From Porphyromonadaceae bacterium UBA7176 (GTDB lineage: Bacteria > Bacteroidota > Bacteroidia > Bacteroidales > Muribaculaceae), in assembly GCA_002491245.1 (NCBI GenBank), contig DKVO01000030.1, positions 1 through 16,385 of the forward strand: DNA of 16,385 nt, in the 5' to 3' direction. The notes beneath the pieces were generated by a model. That model was not told the origin of the DNA, did no database searches, and saw only the letters and a list, made by a program, of their open reading frames with translations. A program made the position numbers and the translations under genes. Within the stretch, counting starts at the first letter, position 1. The number at the start of each line of letters is the position of its first letter. Positions 1 to 6,474 of this stretch are shown here, piece after piece.

Positions 1-81
1 TGCAAATTTAAGAAATTTATTTAACTACCCTCCTGCTATTAGACATTATTTTTAAACTGCCTAAAAGATTAGAGCAATAGC

Positions 82-134
82 CGGAATAAAATTCCGTTAT
101 AATTTTGTAACTTTGTACATCCAAGTCCGCTTGG
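82..134 (+). promoter_or_regulatory. Promoter region of porQ operon
   Basis: Two adjacent matches to the Bacteroidota -7 box TAnnTTTG are seen, TAATTTTG at 100-107 and TAACTTTG at 108-115. No convincing -33 TTTG box lies 19-21 bases upstream. Instead that zone holds a perfect inverted repeat, CGGAAT-AAA-ATTCCG (82-96), which could be a regulator site. Just after the -7 boxes, CCAAG-TCCG-CTTGG (121-134) can form a small stem-loop near the 5' end of the transcript. The promoter call rests on the -7 box and its position 30-40 bases before the start codon. Bases 1-81 are AT-rich and show nothing else. Confidence 0.55.
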
Positions 135-146
135 GGCCCTTTAACT

Positions 147-1169
147 ATGAAGATATTCCAGCCCATACTTTATATGCTTTCAGCCGCCGTAATTGCGTTG
201 CCGCTCAAGGCACAGACCGGCAGCACAGCCTATAATTTCCTGAATGTTACGTCATCGGCCAAAATTTACGGTCTCGGCGGAGTCAATATAAGCCTTGTCG
301 ATGACGATATCACTACAATCGACCAAAATCCTGCACTTTTAGGACCTGAGATGAGCGGAATGGCAGCAATGAACTACATGAGATACCTCGGAGGGTCGAA
401 TTTTGCCGGGGGACGGTATACACACAGCGCCGGCGAACGGGCAGCGTGGTCGGCGTCGATACAATATTTCGGTTACGGGTCAATAATCGAAGCAGGCGAA
501 GACGGAATAATCACTGGTTCGTTCTCGCCAAAGGATGTCGCATTCGGTGGAATGTATTCCCACGATATCACCGACCGCCTTCGCGGCGGTATCGGTCTTA
601 AAGGTTTATACAGTTCGTATGCCGATTATTCGGCTTTCGCCTTGTCAACCGACCTTGGTTTGAATTATTACGACCCCGAGCGCGATATGTCGCTCTCGTT
701 TGTCATCTCAAATCTCGGAGGTCAGGTCAAACGGTTCAACGACTCTTACGACCGTCTACCATTCGACATCAGGCTTGGTTGGTCTCAGACATTAGGGTCC
801 CTTCCGCTCCGTCTGTCGATAACGGCATGGAACCTTACCAAATGGCACTTGCCATATACAGAGACCGGTGACGGCAGCAGCGGTAACAAACCGGAAGTGA
901 AAGATAAATTCATGTCAAATCTATTCAGGCATCTCGTATTCGGCATAGACCTTGTTTCAAGTCCCAATTATTATCTTTCGCTGGGCTATAATTATAAAAC
1001 ACGTACTGACATGAGTACATATAACCGAAATTTCCTATCTGGCTTCTCTCTCGGAGGCGGTATAAAAGTAAAAAATTTCGGGGTATCGCTCGCCTTTGCC
1101 CAGCCTCATACCGGAGCGACCACCTTTATGTTTAACATATCGTATAATTTCAGCGACTTAATGCAATAA
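147..1169 (+). CDS. porQ: PorV/PorQ-family outer membrane beta-barrel protein (PorQ)
   Basis: Predicted outer-membrane beta-barrel of the PorQ type, a family tied to the type IX secretion system in Bacteroidota. The 340-residue product starts with a signal peptide ending near Ala22 (LPLKAQ). The family hallmark follows at residues 43-64: a Gly-rich strand, an acidic turn (VDDD) and the NPALLG motif. The rest alternates aromatic and polar residues, as in a FadL-like barrel, and the protein ends with a strand rich in aromatic residues. It is followed 13 bases later by cmk and then ispH; I recall the same order in Porphyromonas gingivalis. No other type IX component lies in the window, so a working secretion role cannot be inferred from this gene alone; gut Bacteroidales may keep it without the full system. 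The family call is firm, the role less so. Confidence 0.85.
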   Translation: MKIFQPILYMLSAAVIALPLKAQTGSTAYNFLNVTSSAKIYGLGGVNISLVDDDITTIDQNPALLGPEMSGMAAMNYMRYLGGSNFAGGRYTHSAGERAAWSASIQYFGYGSIIEAGEDGIITGSFSPKDVAFGGMYSHDITDRLRGGIGLKGLYSSYADYSAFALSTDLGLNYYDPERDMSLSFVISNLGGQVKRFNDSYDRLPFDIRLGWSQTLGSLPLRLSITAWNLTKWHLPYTETGDGSSGNKPEVKDKFMSNLFRHLVFGIDLVSSPNYYLSLGYNYKTRTDMSTYNRNFLSGFSLGGGIKVKNFGVSLAFAQPHTGATTFMFNISYNFSDLMQ

Positions 1170-1182
1170 TATATCAGCAAAA

Positions 1183-1875
1183 ATGGGAACACCTATCATC
1201 ATAGCAATCGACGGATTTTCATCGTCGGGCAAAAGCACGATGGCTCGCCGTCTTGCATCGCGTATCGGGTACCGCTACATTGATTCCGGCGCTATGTATC
1301 GCGCTGTCACACTCTATGCACTCGAGGCCGGACTCATTACCTCAGACGGTACTATCGATGAAGATAGTCTCGTCACAGCACTGCCCCATCTGCAGATAGA
1401 CTTCGAGCCACAAGCAGATGGGACACAGCACACGATGCTCAACGGAATCGACGTGGAAGACGAAATTCGTCGCCTTCGCGTATCCAACGCCGTGTCGCCA
1501 GTCGCAGCCATTCCTGCAGTTCGCCACGCCTTGGTAGATATGCAGAAAGAAATGGGAAAGACAAAAGGCATCGTAATGGACGGCCGAGATATAGGCACTG
1601 TCGTTTTTCCTCAGGCAGAACTGAAAATATATGTCGATGCCACAGCAGAGACCAGAGCGCAGCGTCGTTTTAAAGAAATGGTTGAAAAAGGAGCACAAGT
1701 GAGCTATGAAGACATATTGGCAAACGTCGTACACCGCGACCATATCGATACGACACGCAGCGAGAGCCCTTTGCGGAGAGCCGACGACGCCATTTCGCTC
1801 GATAACTCCCGGATGACCATCGAAGAACAGGATGAATGGTTGCTAAACCAATTCAAACGCGTCACCGGACAATGA
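1183..1875 (+). CDS. cmk: Cytidylate kinase
   Basis: Cytosolic kinase that phosphorylates CMP and dCMP with ATP, feeding pyrimidine nucleotide pools. The 230-residue length is normal for the family. A P-loop, GFSSSGKST, lies at residues 11-19. The IDSGAMYRA segment (33-41) and MDGRDIGTVVFP (132-143) are classic Cmk substrate-binding motifs, and the RRF...D lid region follows (near 160-190). The start is the ATG 13 bases after porQ, which leaves the P-loop at the usual distance from the N-terminus. The stop codon overlaps the ispH start (ATGA), so translation of the two is probably coupled. Confidence 0.97.
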   Translation: MGTPIIIAIDGFSSSGKSTMARRLASRIGYRYIDSGAMYRAVTLYALEAGLITSDGTIDEDSLVTALPHLQIDFEPQADGTQHTMLNGIDVEDEIRRLRVSNAVSPVAAIPAVRHALVDMQKEMGKTKGIVMDGRDIGTVVFPQAELKIYVDATAETRAQRRFKEMVEKGAQVSYEDILANVVHRDHIDTTRSESPLRRADDAISLDNSRMTIEEQDEWLLNQFKRVTGQ

Positions 1876-2744
1876 TACCGATAGAAATAGACAACGAGTC
1901 GGGCTTCTGTTTCGGCGTAGTGACTGCAATAAGGAAAGCAGAAGAAGAACTCGGCAATGGCGAACCACTATATTGCCTCGGCGACATAGTGCACAACTCG
2001 GCCGAAGTAGAGCGTCTGTGCCAGAAAGGACTCCAAACCATAACCCACGACCGGCTTGAAACCCTCGAAGGGGTCAAGGTCCTTCTACGCGCCCACGGCG
2101 AGCCCCCGTCGACCTATCAAACTGCTCAGAAACAACATATCAACATAATCGATGCCACATGTCCGGTGGTCTTGAAACTGCAGCAACGCATCAAAGCCAA
2201 ATTTGATGCTGATAAATCCGGCACGCAGATTGTGATATACGGAAAAGCCGGTCATGCCGAAGTCAACGGACTCGTCGGGCAGACAGATGGTCAGGCCATA
2301 GTTGTGGAAGATACTTCCGGACTCGACAAAATCGATTTTGGGAATGACATAGCGCTTTATTCGCAGACTACCAAATCGCTCGAAGGATTTAGAGCTATAA
2401 TCGAGGAGATAAAGAAACGACTTCAACCCGGAGTCAACTTTGAGTATCACGACACTATATGCCGTCAGGTTGCCAACAGAGTTGACCACCTCCGCCATTT
2501 TGCAGAAGGGAAAGATGTAGTACTGTTTGTCGCAGGAACTAAAAGCAGCAATGGGAAAGTTCTCTATCAGCAATGCCGTAGTGTAAACCCCAAGACATAT
2601 CTCCTTGCGTCTCCCTGCGAACTGCAGGCTCAGTGGCTCTCCGAAGCTAAGTCAATCGGTATCTGTGGAGCGACATCCACTCCCCGGTGGCTTATGGAAG
2701 ATGTGGCTCGTGAAGCATCAAAAATTGTAAACAGCCAGATATGA
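1872..2744 (+). CDS. ispH: 4-hydroxy-3-methylbut-2-enyl diphosphate reductase
   Basis: IspH (LytB) catalyses the last step of the MEP pathway, reducing HMBPP to isopentenyl and dimethylallyl diphosphate with a [4Fe-4S] cluster. Using the ATG inside the ATGA overlap with cmk gives 290 residues, the usual length; an upstream in-frame ATG at 1836 would add 12 residues that only read through the end of cmk. The three cluster cysteines are Cys13 (GFCFG), Cys97 (DATCP) and Cys197 (DTICRQ). The substrate histidines His41, His75 and His128 and the proton-relay Glu130 (GHAEV) are present. The stop again forms an ATGA overlap with the next gene. Confidence 0.97.
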   Translation: MIPIEIDNESGFCFGVVTAIRKAEEELGNGEPLYCLGDIVHNSAEVERLCQKGLQTITHDRLETLEGVKVLLRAHGEPPSTYQTAQKQHINIIDATCPVVLKLQQRIKAKFDADKSGTQIVIYGKAGHAEVNGLVGQTDGQAIVVEDTSGLDKIDFGNDIALYSQTTKSLEGFRAIIEEIKKRLQPGVNFEYHDTICRQVANRVDHLRHFAEGKDVVLFVAGTKSSNGKVLYQQCRSVNPKTYLLASPCELQAQWLSEAKSIGICGATSTPRWLMEDVAREASKIVNSQI

Positions 2745-3016
2745 AATATATCTTACTGACCATACTGCTGTTGTTATCCGCAAGTTGCAGCGATGTCCAC
2801 CGCGATTCCAACGATGCGGAGCTTGAGTTTGCCGCCGAAGCAGGTCGCAAGTCGGGATCTGCGGCAGCAAAGCTGCCCGAAGGCTCTATGGAGCAACAGA
2901 AAGCATTGCTCGAAATCCGTTCGCGCGAAAGTGCGATAAGAGAGGCAGGATACCCCTCAAGCGCCGATACTTTTGCCATAGAGGCCGACAAAGCCTTCTG
3001 GAAAAAGAGTAAGTAA
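2741..3016 (+). CDS. Small lipoprotein of unknown function
   Basis: A 91-residue predicted lipoprotein. Residues 1-15 form a hydrophobic signal segment, with Cys16 in a relaxed Bacteroidota lipobox (LSASC). The mature part is charged, rich in Ala, Glu and Lys, probably helical, and ends in a basic FWKKSK tail. The start codon overlaps the ispH stop (ATGA), so it is most likely co-translated with ispH as the last gene of the porQ-cmk-ispH operon. I do not recognise a domain. The coupled start, clear signal peptide and intact frame make it a real gene rather than a chance ORF. Confidence 0.8.
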   Translation: MKYILLTILLLLSASCSDVHRDSNDAELEFAAEAGRKSGSAAAKLPEGSMEQQKALLEIRSRESAIREAGYPSSADTFAIEADKAFWKKSK

Positions 3017-3056
3017 TACCATGTTTCTTAATGTGTTGTATAAATAATTCTGCGTT

Positions 3057-3905
3057 ATGAAGAAATTTGCAATCTTACTTTCGACAATCATAATATCTAC
3101 AAGTATGGCTTATTCTAAAAATCCGACAAAGCTCACAGATAAACCTTCGGAGATTACGCAAACAGCCGGTAGGTCGGCTCTCGGAACATTTGCTCCAAAA
3201 TTTGCGGAACTTAATGATGATATCCTTTTCGGAGAAGTATGGAGCCGCACCGATAAGCTTTCACTCCGCGACCGTAGCATCATCACAGTAACAGCTCTTG
3301 TGAGCAGCGGTATCATCGACTCTTCATTGACATATCACCTTCAGGAAGCGAAGAAAAACGAAGTTACACGCACCGAAATTGCAGAAATATTGACTCAGGT
3401 CGCATTCTATGCAGGATGGCCAAAAGCATGGGGAGCGTTCAGACAAGCGGTAGAAGTATGGAAAGATCCATCAGACTCTGCCGATGCAAAAGAAAAATTC
3501 CAGCAGGAATCCATTTTCCCGATTGGAGAACCCAACGATGCTTTTGCAAAATTCTTTATTGGTCAAAGTTACATTGCTCCGGTTTCAACTGAGCAAGTGA
3601 AAATATTCAATGTCACTTTCGAGCCTTCTTGCCGCAACAACTGGCACATCCACAAATCGACCACCGGAGGCGGACAAATGTTGATCGGAGTAGCCGGACG
3701 TGGATGGTATCAGGAAGAAGGTAAACCTGCTCAAGAAATTGTCCCAGGTACCATTATCCACATACCGGCCAACGTCAAACATTGGCACGGAGCAGCCAAA
3801 GATTGTTGGTTTTCACACCTGGCTATTGAGATTGACGGAGAAGACACGTCCAACGAATGGCTCGAACCTGTTTCCGATGCCGAATATCTGAAAATTGATA
3901 AATAA
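3057..3905 (+). CDS. Secreted carboxymuconolactone decarboxylase-cupin fusion
   Basis: A 282-residue two-domain protein with a signal peptide (residues 1-20, cleavage near MAYSKN), so it is probably periplasmic. Residues about 45-135 match the carboxymuconolactone decarboxylase/AhpD-like fold: the conserved helix around LSLRDRS, the LTYHL segment with His94, and TRTEIAEILTQVAFYAGWP. This domain has no cysteine, so the peroxidase CxxC of AhpD is missing. Residues about 180-260 form a cupin with likely metal ligands His197, His199, Gln207 and His242 (HIH, then HWH at 242-244). Tandem CMD-cupin proteins are common in Bacteroidota and are often annotated only as CMD family; substrates are unknown. 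It lies 40 bases after the lipoprotein gene, may share its transcript, and is followed by a strong hairpin terminator. Confidence 0.88.
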   Translation: MKKFAILLSTIIISTSMAYSKNPTKLTDKPSEITQTAGRSALGTFAPKFAELNDDILFGEVWSRTDKLSLRDRSIITVTALVSSGIIDSSLTYHLQEAKKNEVTRTEIAEILTQVAFYAGWPKAWGAFRQAVEVWKDPSDSADAKEKFQQESIFPIGEPNDAFAKFFIGQSYIAPVSTEQVKIFNVTFEPSCRNNWHIHKSTTGGGQMLIGVAGRGWYQEEGKPAQEIVPGTIIHIPANVKHWHGAAKDCWFSHLAIEIDGEDTSNEWLEPVSDAEYLKIDK

Positions 3906-3936
3906 ACACCATCAGACAAAGCTCCAGATAAATTAA

Positions 3937-3976
3937 TTCACCCCAAAAGTTTAATGATAAAACTTTTGGGGTGAGT
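3937..3976. terminator. Bidirectional intrinsic terminator between convergent genes
   Basis: A long hairpin. The left arm CACCCCAAAAGTTT (3939-3952) pairs perfectly with 3960-3973, and two or three more outer pairs are possible. The loop is seven bases (3953-3959). It sits between the end of the CMD-cupin gene and the end of the reverse lipoprotein gene. The A/T-rich stem and flanks can serve both strands, though neither side has a long uninterrupted T run. Confidence 0.8.
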
Positions 3977-4007
3977 AGCTTATTTACTGAACTGGAGTCC
4001 GATGTTA

Positions 4008-4448
4008 TTATAAACTATCACAAAATCCTGATTTGCGGACGAAATGAAAAGTTGTACCGGAGGGTATATATTCCCATGTGGATTCCGTAAAAGTCAGTAT
4101 TGCATCATCTCCGTCTATCCCGATTGTCCCTCCAATCGGATTACCTGCAGCATCAGTAGCCCGGAATTTAATATGTCCGTTCGTCAGCTCTCCTACTCCA
4201 TCCTCTATATCCGTAAGCCTGAAAAGCCCGATTGAAACTTTAACGGTAAGACTATCGAGCTTCTCTATATTCAAAGAAGAACCGTCATCTGCCGATTCAA
4301 ACGTGCCCTCATATTGTTTTCCCGAGGTCGTTACATCATTCACCTCGATAATGGATAGTCCAGTATCTGAAGACTCCCGGTTATTTGAACAGGATATAAA
4401 GAAAAATAAGTAGATAAGTACAGGAATGATAACTTTCATAATCAGCAT
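4008..4448 (-). CDS. Hypothetical lipoprotein, beta-rich
   Basis: A 146-residue protein if started at the ATG at 4448; a second ATG at 4439 gives 143 residues and leaves a cleaner signal peptide. The N-terminus is strongly hydrophobic, with an FFFISC lipobox, so it is a predicted lipoprotein. The mature part has alternating hydrophobic and polar residues, many Gly/Asp turns and a WEYIPSGTTFHFV segment near the end, suggesting a small beta-sandwich or lipocalin-like fold. No known domain is recognised. The first ATG overlaps the stop of the flavoprotein gene (TGATG), so it is the last gene of the hxlR operon. Confidence 0.72.
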   Translation of the reverse strand: MLIMKVIIPVLIYLFFFISCSNNRESSDTGLSIIEVNDVTTSGKQYEGTFESADDGSSLNIEKLDSLTVKVSIGLFRLTDIEDGVGELTNGHIKFRATDAAGNPIGGTIGIDGDDAILTFTESTWEYIPSGTTFHFVRKSGFCDSL

Positions 4449-5071
4449 CAACCGTAGAAGCTTGTGAAAGAACCCCGTTCCTGTTCAGGCAGACCGTCTA
4501 CAGCTTCCTGTGCCTTAAATGCCTTAATCATGAAAGCCATATTACGGGCAAGGTTGCGCATGGTCTGCAAGCCTTCCAGGTCTTTTTCCACATCTTCAGC
4601 TGTAAAGCCATGCACTTCATTCCAATAAGTACTCGACGCTATAGGCATCGAGCAAATAGTGAAGTATTTGTTTATTTCATCGAATGCGGATGTCGAACCG
4701 GCACGACGCGACGATACAACGGCAGCTCCGACCTTCATCGTCTTGTTAAATATGCCCGACGTGCTGTAAAACAGCCGATCAAGGAAAGCAAGTAACTGAC
4801 CGTTACTACCGGCATAGTATGTGGGAGTACCGACGACAATACCATCTGCCGCAGCAAATTTAGACGCTGTTTCATTAACCATATCATTGAATACACACCG
4901 GCCGTGTTCGCGGCAGAAATTACAGGCTATACATCCTCTGATATCTTTATTACCTATATTTACACGTTCAACTTCGATACCACATTCGACAAGAGTCTTT
5001 TCCAACTCCTGCAAAGCCCTGTCTGTACAGCCATGCAGATGAGGGCTACCGTTGATTGTCAATACTTTCAT
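4448..5071 (-). CDS. Iron-sulfur flavoprotein / NADPH-dependent FMN reductase family
   Basis: A 207-residue cytosolic flavodoxin-fold protein. The FMN phosphate loop is GSPHLHGCTD (residues 8-17). A C-x2-C-x2-C-x5-C cluster (Cys47, 50, 53, 59) fits the compact cysteine motif of iron-sulfur flavoproteins, which bind [4Fe-4S] next to FMN. GTPTYYAGSNGQLLAFLDR is the second flavin-contact loop of this family. Such proteins move electrons to or from quinones, nitro compounds or unknown partners; the substrate here is unknown. It starts four bases after the ABM lipoprotein gene and overlaps the next gene by one base, so it is a core member of the hxlR operon. There is no signal peptide, unlike its two lipoprotein neighbours. 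Confidence 0.88.
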   Translation of the reverse strand: MKVLTINGSPHLHGCTDRALQELEKTLVECGIEVERVNIGNKDIRGCIACNFCREHGRCVFNDMVNETASKFAAADGIVVGTPTYYAGSNGQLLAFLDRLFYSTSGIFNKTMKVGAAVVSSRRAGSTSAFDEINKYFTICSMPIASSTYWNEVHGFTAEDVEKDLEGLQTMRNLARNMAFMIKAFKAQEAVDGLPEQERGSFTSFYG

Positions 5072-5075
5072 ACAA

Positions 5076-5537
5076 CTATTCTATATAATTTTCAATCTTA
5101 TTACTGGGGTTTAATGGCCTCTGGTCACATAGTTCCAACGTTTTGACCATATGTAGAGTTCCCTGTTTATATTTCTGAAAATGACTGGAAGCGATATGCG
5201 ACTTATAAGCTCCGGCACTGGCACAAGTCTCCAATATCGTGATTTTACACGGATTGTCTTTATCTTGCAGCGCATACATCGAAAGCACACCTACTTCGGT
5301 CTGCAACGATATCGATCCAACCTCGACAGCATATTTTAGATATTCGTCAAGGTATTCAGGATATACCTCTATCTTCGAAAGGCGCACAATTCCGTCTTCT
5401 GCAAAGACCTCCTTTTCCACCCCAACCCTTTCTGTTTCCATTTCTCTGTTGTCTATACTTTGACCGCCGTTGCATGAAGATAAAACAAACAACGCAATCA
5501 TCAACACAAATCCTGCAAGCCGATTATTTACTTCCAT
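5076..5537 (-). CDS. ABM (antibiotic biosynthesis monooxygenase)-fold lipoprotein
   Basis: The start is the ATG at 5537, giving 153 residues; the longer frame only runs back through hxlR. A GAGAG stretch a few bases upstream may act as a ribosome site. Residues 1-21 are a signal sequence with an LSSC lipobox (Cys22), so the protein is probably membrane-anchored outside the cytoplasm. Residues about 45-145 resemble the dimeric alpha/beta-barrel ABM/YgiN family: RLSKIEVYPEYLDEYLKYA, then EVGVLSMYALQDKDNP, ITILETCAS, and a helix ending HFQKYKQGT. YgiN relatives act on quinones. The start lies inside the last 14 bases of hxlR and the stop is four bases before the flavoprotein gene. Confidence 0.83.
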   Translation of the reverse strand: MEVNNRLAGFVLMIALFVLSSCNGGQSIDNREMETERVGVEKEVFAEDGIVRLSKIEVYPEYLDEYLKYAVEVGSISLQTEVGVLSMYALQDKDNPCKITILETCASAGAYKSHIASSHFQKYKQGTLHMVKTLELCDQRPLNPSNKIENYIE

Positions 5538-5880
5538 ATTTTCTCTCAAAGATTTCAAAATGCTCCTCTCCCCACCTAAGCATGGCATCGATGATGGGAA
5601 GTAACGATTTACCAAGTTCTGTAATCACATATTCTGACCGAGGCGGTAGCTCTGGATAAATCGTTTTTGCAACCAGTCCGTCTTCCACCATCTCCTTTAG
5701 TTGTATATCAAGGACCCGGGGAGCTGCTTCGGGCAGACACCGATGGACTTCACTTGGTCTCATTGGCGAACCTCCACGCAATTCATCCAGGATACACGAC
5801 TTCCATTTCGACTCTATTAGGCTCATCGTCAGCCTCAACGGACAATCCAAATCAACAGGTATTTTCTTTTCGTATGCCAT
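5524..5880 (-). CDS. HxlR-family winged-helix transcriptional regulator
   Basis: A 118-residue DNA-binding protein with the full HxlR layout: an N-terminal Cys13 followed by PLRLTMSLIESKWK, the recognition region RPSEVHRCLPEAAPRVLDIQLKEM, and the wing PRSEYVITELGKSLLPI. Members with a cysteine at this position (YodB, HypR and QsrR type) sense quinones, diamide or other electrophiles by thiol modification; that this one does so is inference. It heads a reverse operon with the ABM lipoprotein, flavoprotein and a second lipoprotein, and is divergent from the NTF2-like gene. A perfect palindrome in the shared upstream region is its likely operator, which implies autoregulation. Confidence 0.92.
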   Translation of the reverse strand: MAYEKKIPVDLDCPLRLTMSLIESKWKSCILDELRGGSPMRPSEVHRCLPEAAPRVLDIQLKEMVEDGLVAKTIYPELPPRSEYVITELGKSLLPIIDAMLRWGEEHFEIFERKYGSK

Positions 5881-5898
5881 TATATCAACTATTTATCG

Positions 5899-5906
5899 CA
5901 AAATTA
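5899..5906 (-). promoter_or_regulatory. -7 box of hxlR operon
   Basis: CAAAATTA on the plus strand reads TAATTTTG on the minus strand, a match to the Bacteroidota -7 consensus TAnnTTTG. It lies 18 bases before the hxlR ATG, giving a very short leader. The -33 position (about 5926-5930) has no good TTTG and abuts the palindrome at 5929-5950, so a bound regulator could block it. Confidence 0.6.
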
Positions 5907-5928
5907 GCAAATATATCTGTATATCATA

Positions 5929-5968
5929 ATACCGAAAAATTTTTCGGTATATGAATATTTTTTCGGTA
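5929..5968. promoter_or_regulatory. Candidate HxlR operator: 22-bp palindrome plus half-site
   Basis: Bases 5929-5950 are a perfect inverted repeat with no spacer; each arm is ATACCGAAAAA. A second copy of the right arm, TTTTTTCGGTA, lies at 5958-5968, its CGGTA exactly 19 bases (near two helix turns) after the first. The element sits between the hxlR -7 box and the NTF2-like gene promoter, immediately before that gene's -33 TTG (5970-5972). Symmetry and placement fit a dimeric winged-helix repressor controlling both directions. That HxlR is the binder is inferred from adjacency. Confidence 0.7.
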
Positions 5969-5969
5969 C

Positions 5970-6000
5970 TTGACACAAACAAAATACCATCGTAACTTTG
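5970..6000 (+). promoter_or_regulatory. Promoter of NTF2-like gene
   Basis: A -33 TTG at 5970-5972 is followed after 20 bases by the -7 box TAACTTTG at 5993-6000, the spacing expected for the Bacteroidota primary sigma factor. Transcription should start near 6007, giving a leader of about 25 bases. The candidate operator half-site ends two bases upstream of the -33 element. Confidence 0.75.
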
Positions 6001-6032
6001 CGGTCGTAAGATAACACTTAAAAGTCAAAAAT

Positions 6033-6416
6033 ATGAGAAGCGAAATTAAAGAATACGAAGCAGTACAAGCCGCTGCCGAAAAATTTGTGAAAAGCGTTGC
6101 CGAGGGCAACAGTGTGTATGCCAAAAGTTTATTTACCGATGATGCTGTCTTGTTCGGAATACTCGACGGGACATTGGAACATGGTTCAATTGAACAATTC
6201 TACCAGAATGTGGATACCGTAGGTGCCGGCGAAAACTTCAAGGCCAGAATCGACGTCCTCGCAGTTGAAGAAACCGTAGCGGTAGTTCGTGTGCTCGAAG
6301 AGGGTTGGGGCAACCGTATCGACTTCACAGACTTCCTTCTTCTTCTCAAACTAAACGGAGAATGGAAGTGCGTCGCAAAAGCATACAACCAGAACTCAGA
6401 TACAATCAAAAAATAA
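6033..6416 (+). CDS. NTF2-like / putative lumazine-binding family protein
   Basis: A 127-residue cytosolic protein of the NTF2-like (SnoaL) fold, close in style to the putative lumazine-binding group. An N-terminal helix (YEAVQAAAEKFVKSVAEGN) leads into FTDDAVLFGILDGTLEHGSIEQFYQNVD, the usual cone-shaped pocket segment. Beta strands with AVVRVLEEGW and FLLLLKLNGEWKCVAKAYN follow and end the fold. Members act as small enzymes or ligand binders; this substrate is unknown. It is divergent from hxlR across the palindrome, so the two are probably co-induced. It has no signal peptide. Confidence 0.85.
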   Translation: MRSEIKEYEAVQAAAEKFVKSVAEGNSVYAKSLFTDDAVLFGILDGTLEHGSIEQFYQNVDTVGAGENFKARIDVLAVEETVAVVRVLEEGWGNRIDFTDFLLLLKLNGEWKCVAKAYNQNSDTIKK

Positions 6417-6423
6417 ACGCTCA

Positions 6424-6459
6424 CCCGGTCTCTGTCAAAATATCGTGGCAGAGGCCGGG
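6424..6459. terminator. Hairpin terminator between convergent genes
   Basis: The arms CCCGGTCTCTG (6424-6434) and CAGAGGCCGGG (6449-6459) pair with one G-T wobble, and the stem can extend inward to 6437/6446, leaving an eight-base loop. It separates the NTF2-like gene from the reverse acetyltransferase gene. Read on the minus strand it is followed by a T-rich run (complement of the A-tract at 6407-6413); read forward the tail is only moderately T-rich, so it may work better for the reverse gene. Confidence 0.7.
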
Positions 6460-6474
6460 ATATCATTCTACCGG

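Noticed and set aside
2085..2573. 162-codon reverse frame opposite ispH
   Set aside because: Antisense to an intact ispH; no promoter or conserved motif.
3045..3052. TAATTCTG, a near -7 box before the CMD-cupin gene
   Set aside because: It deviates from TAnnTTTG and lies only four bases before the ATG, so the transcript would have essentially no leader. Read-through from the upstream operon or an unrecognised promoter is as likely.
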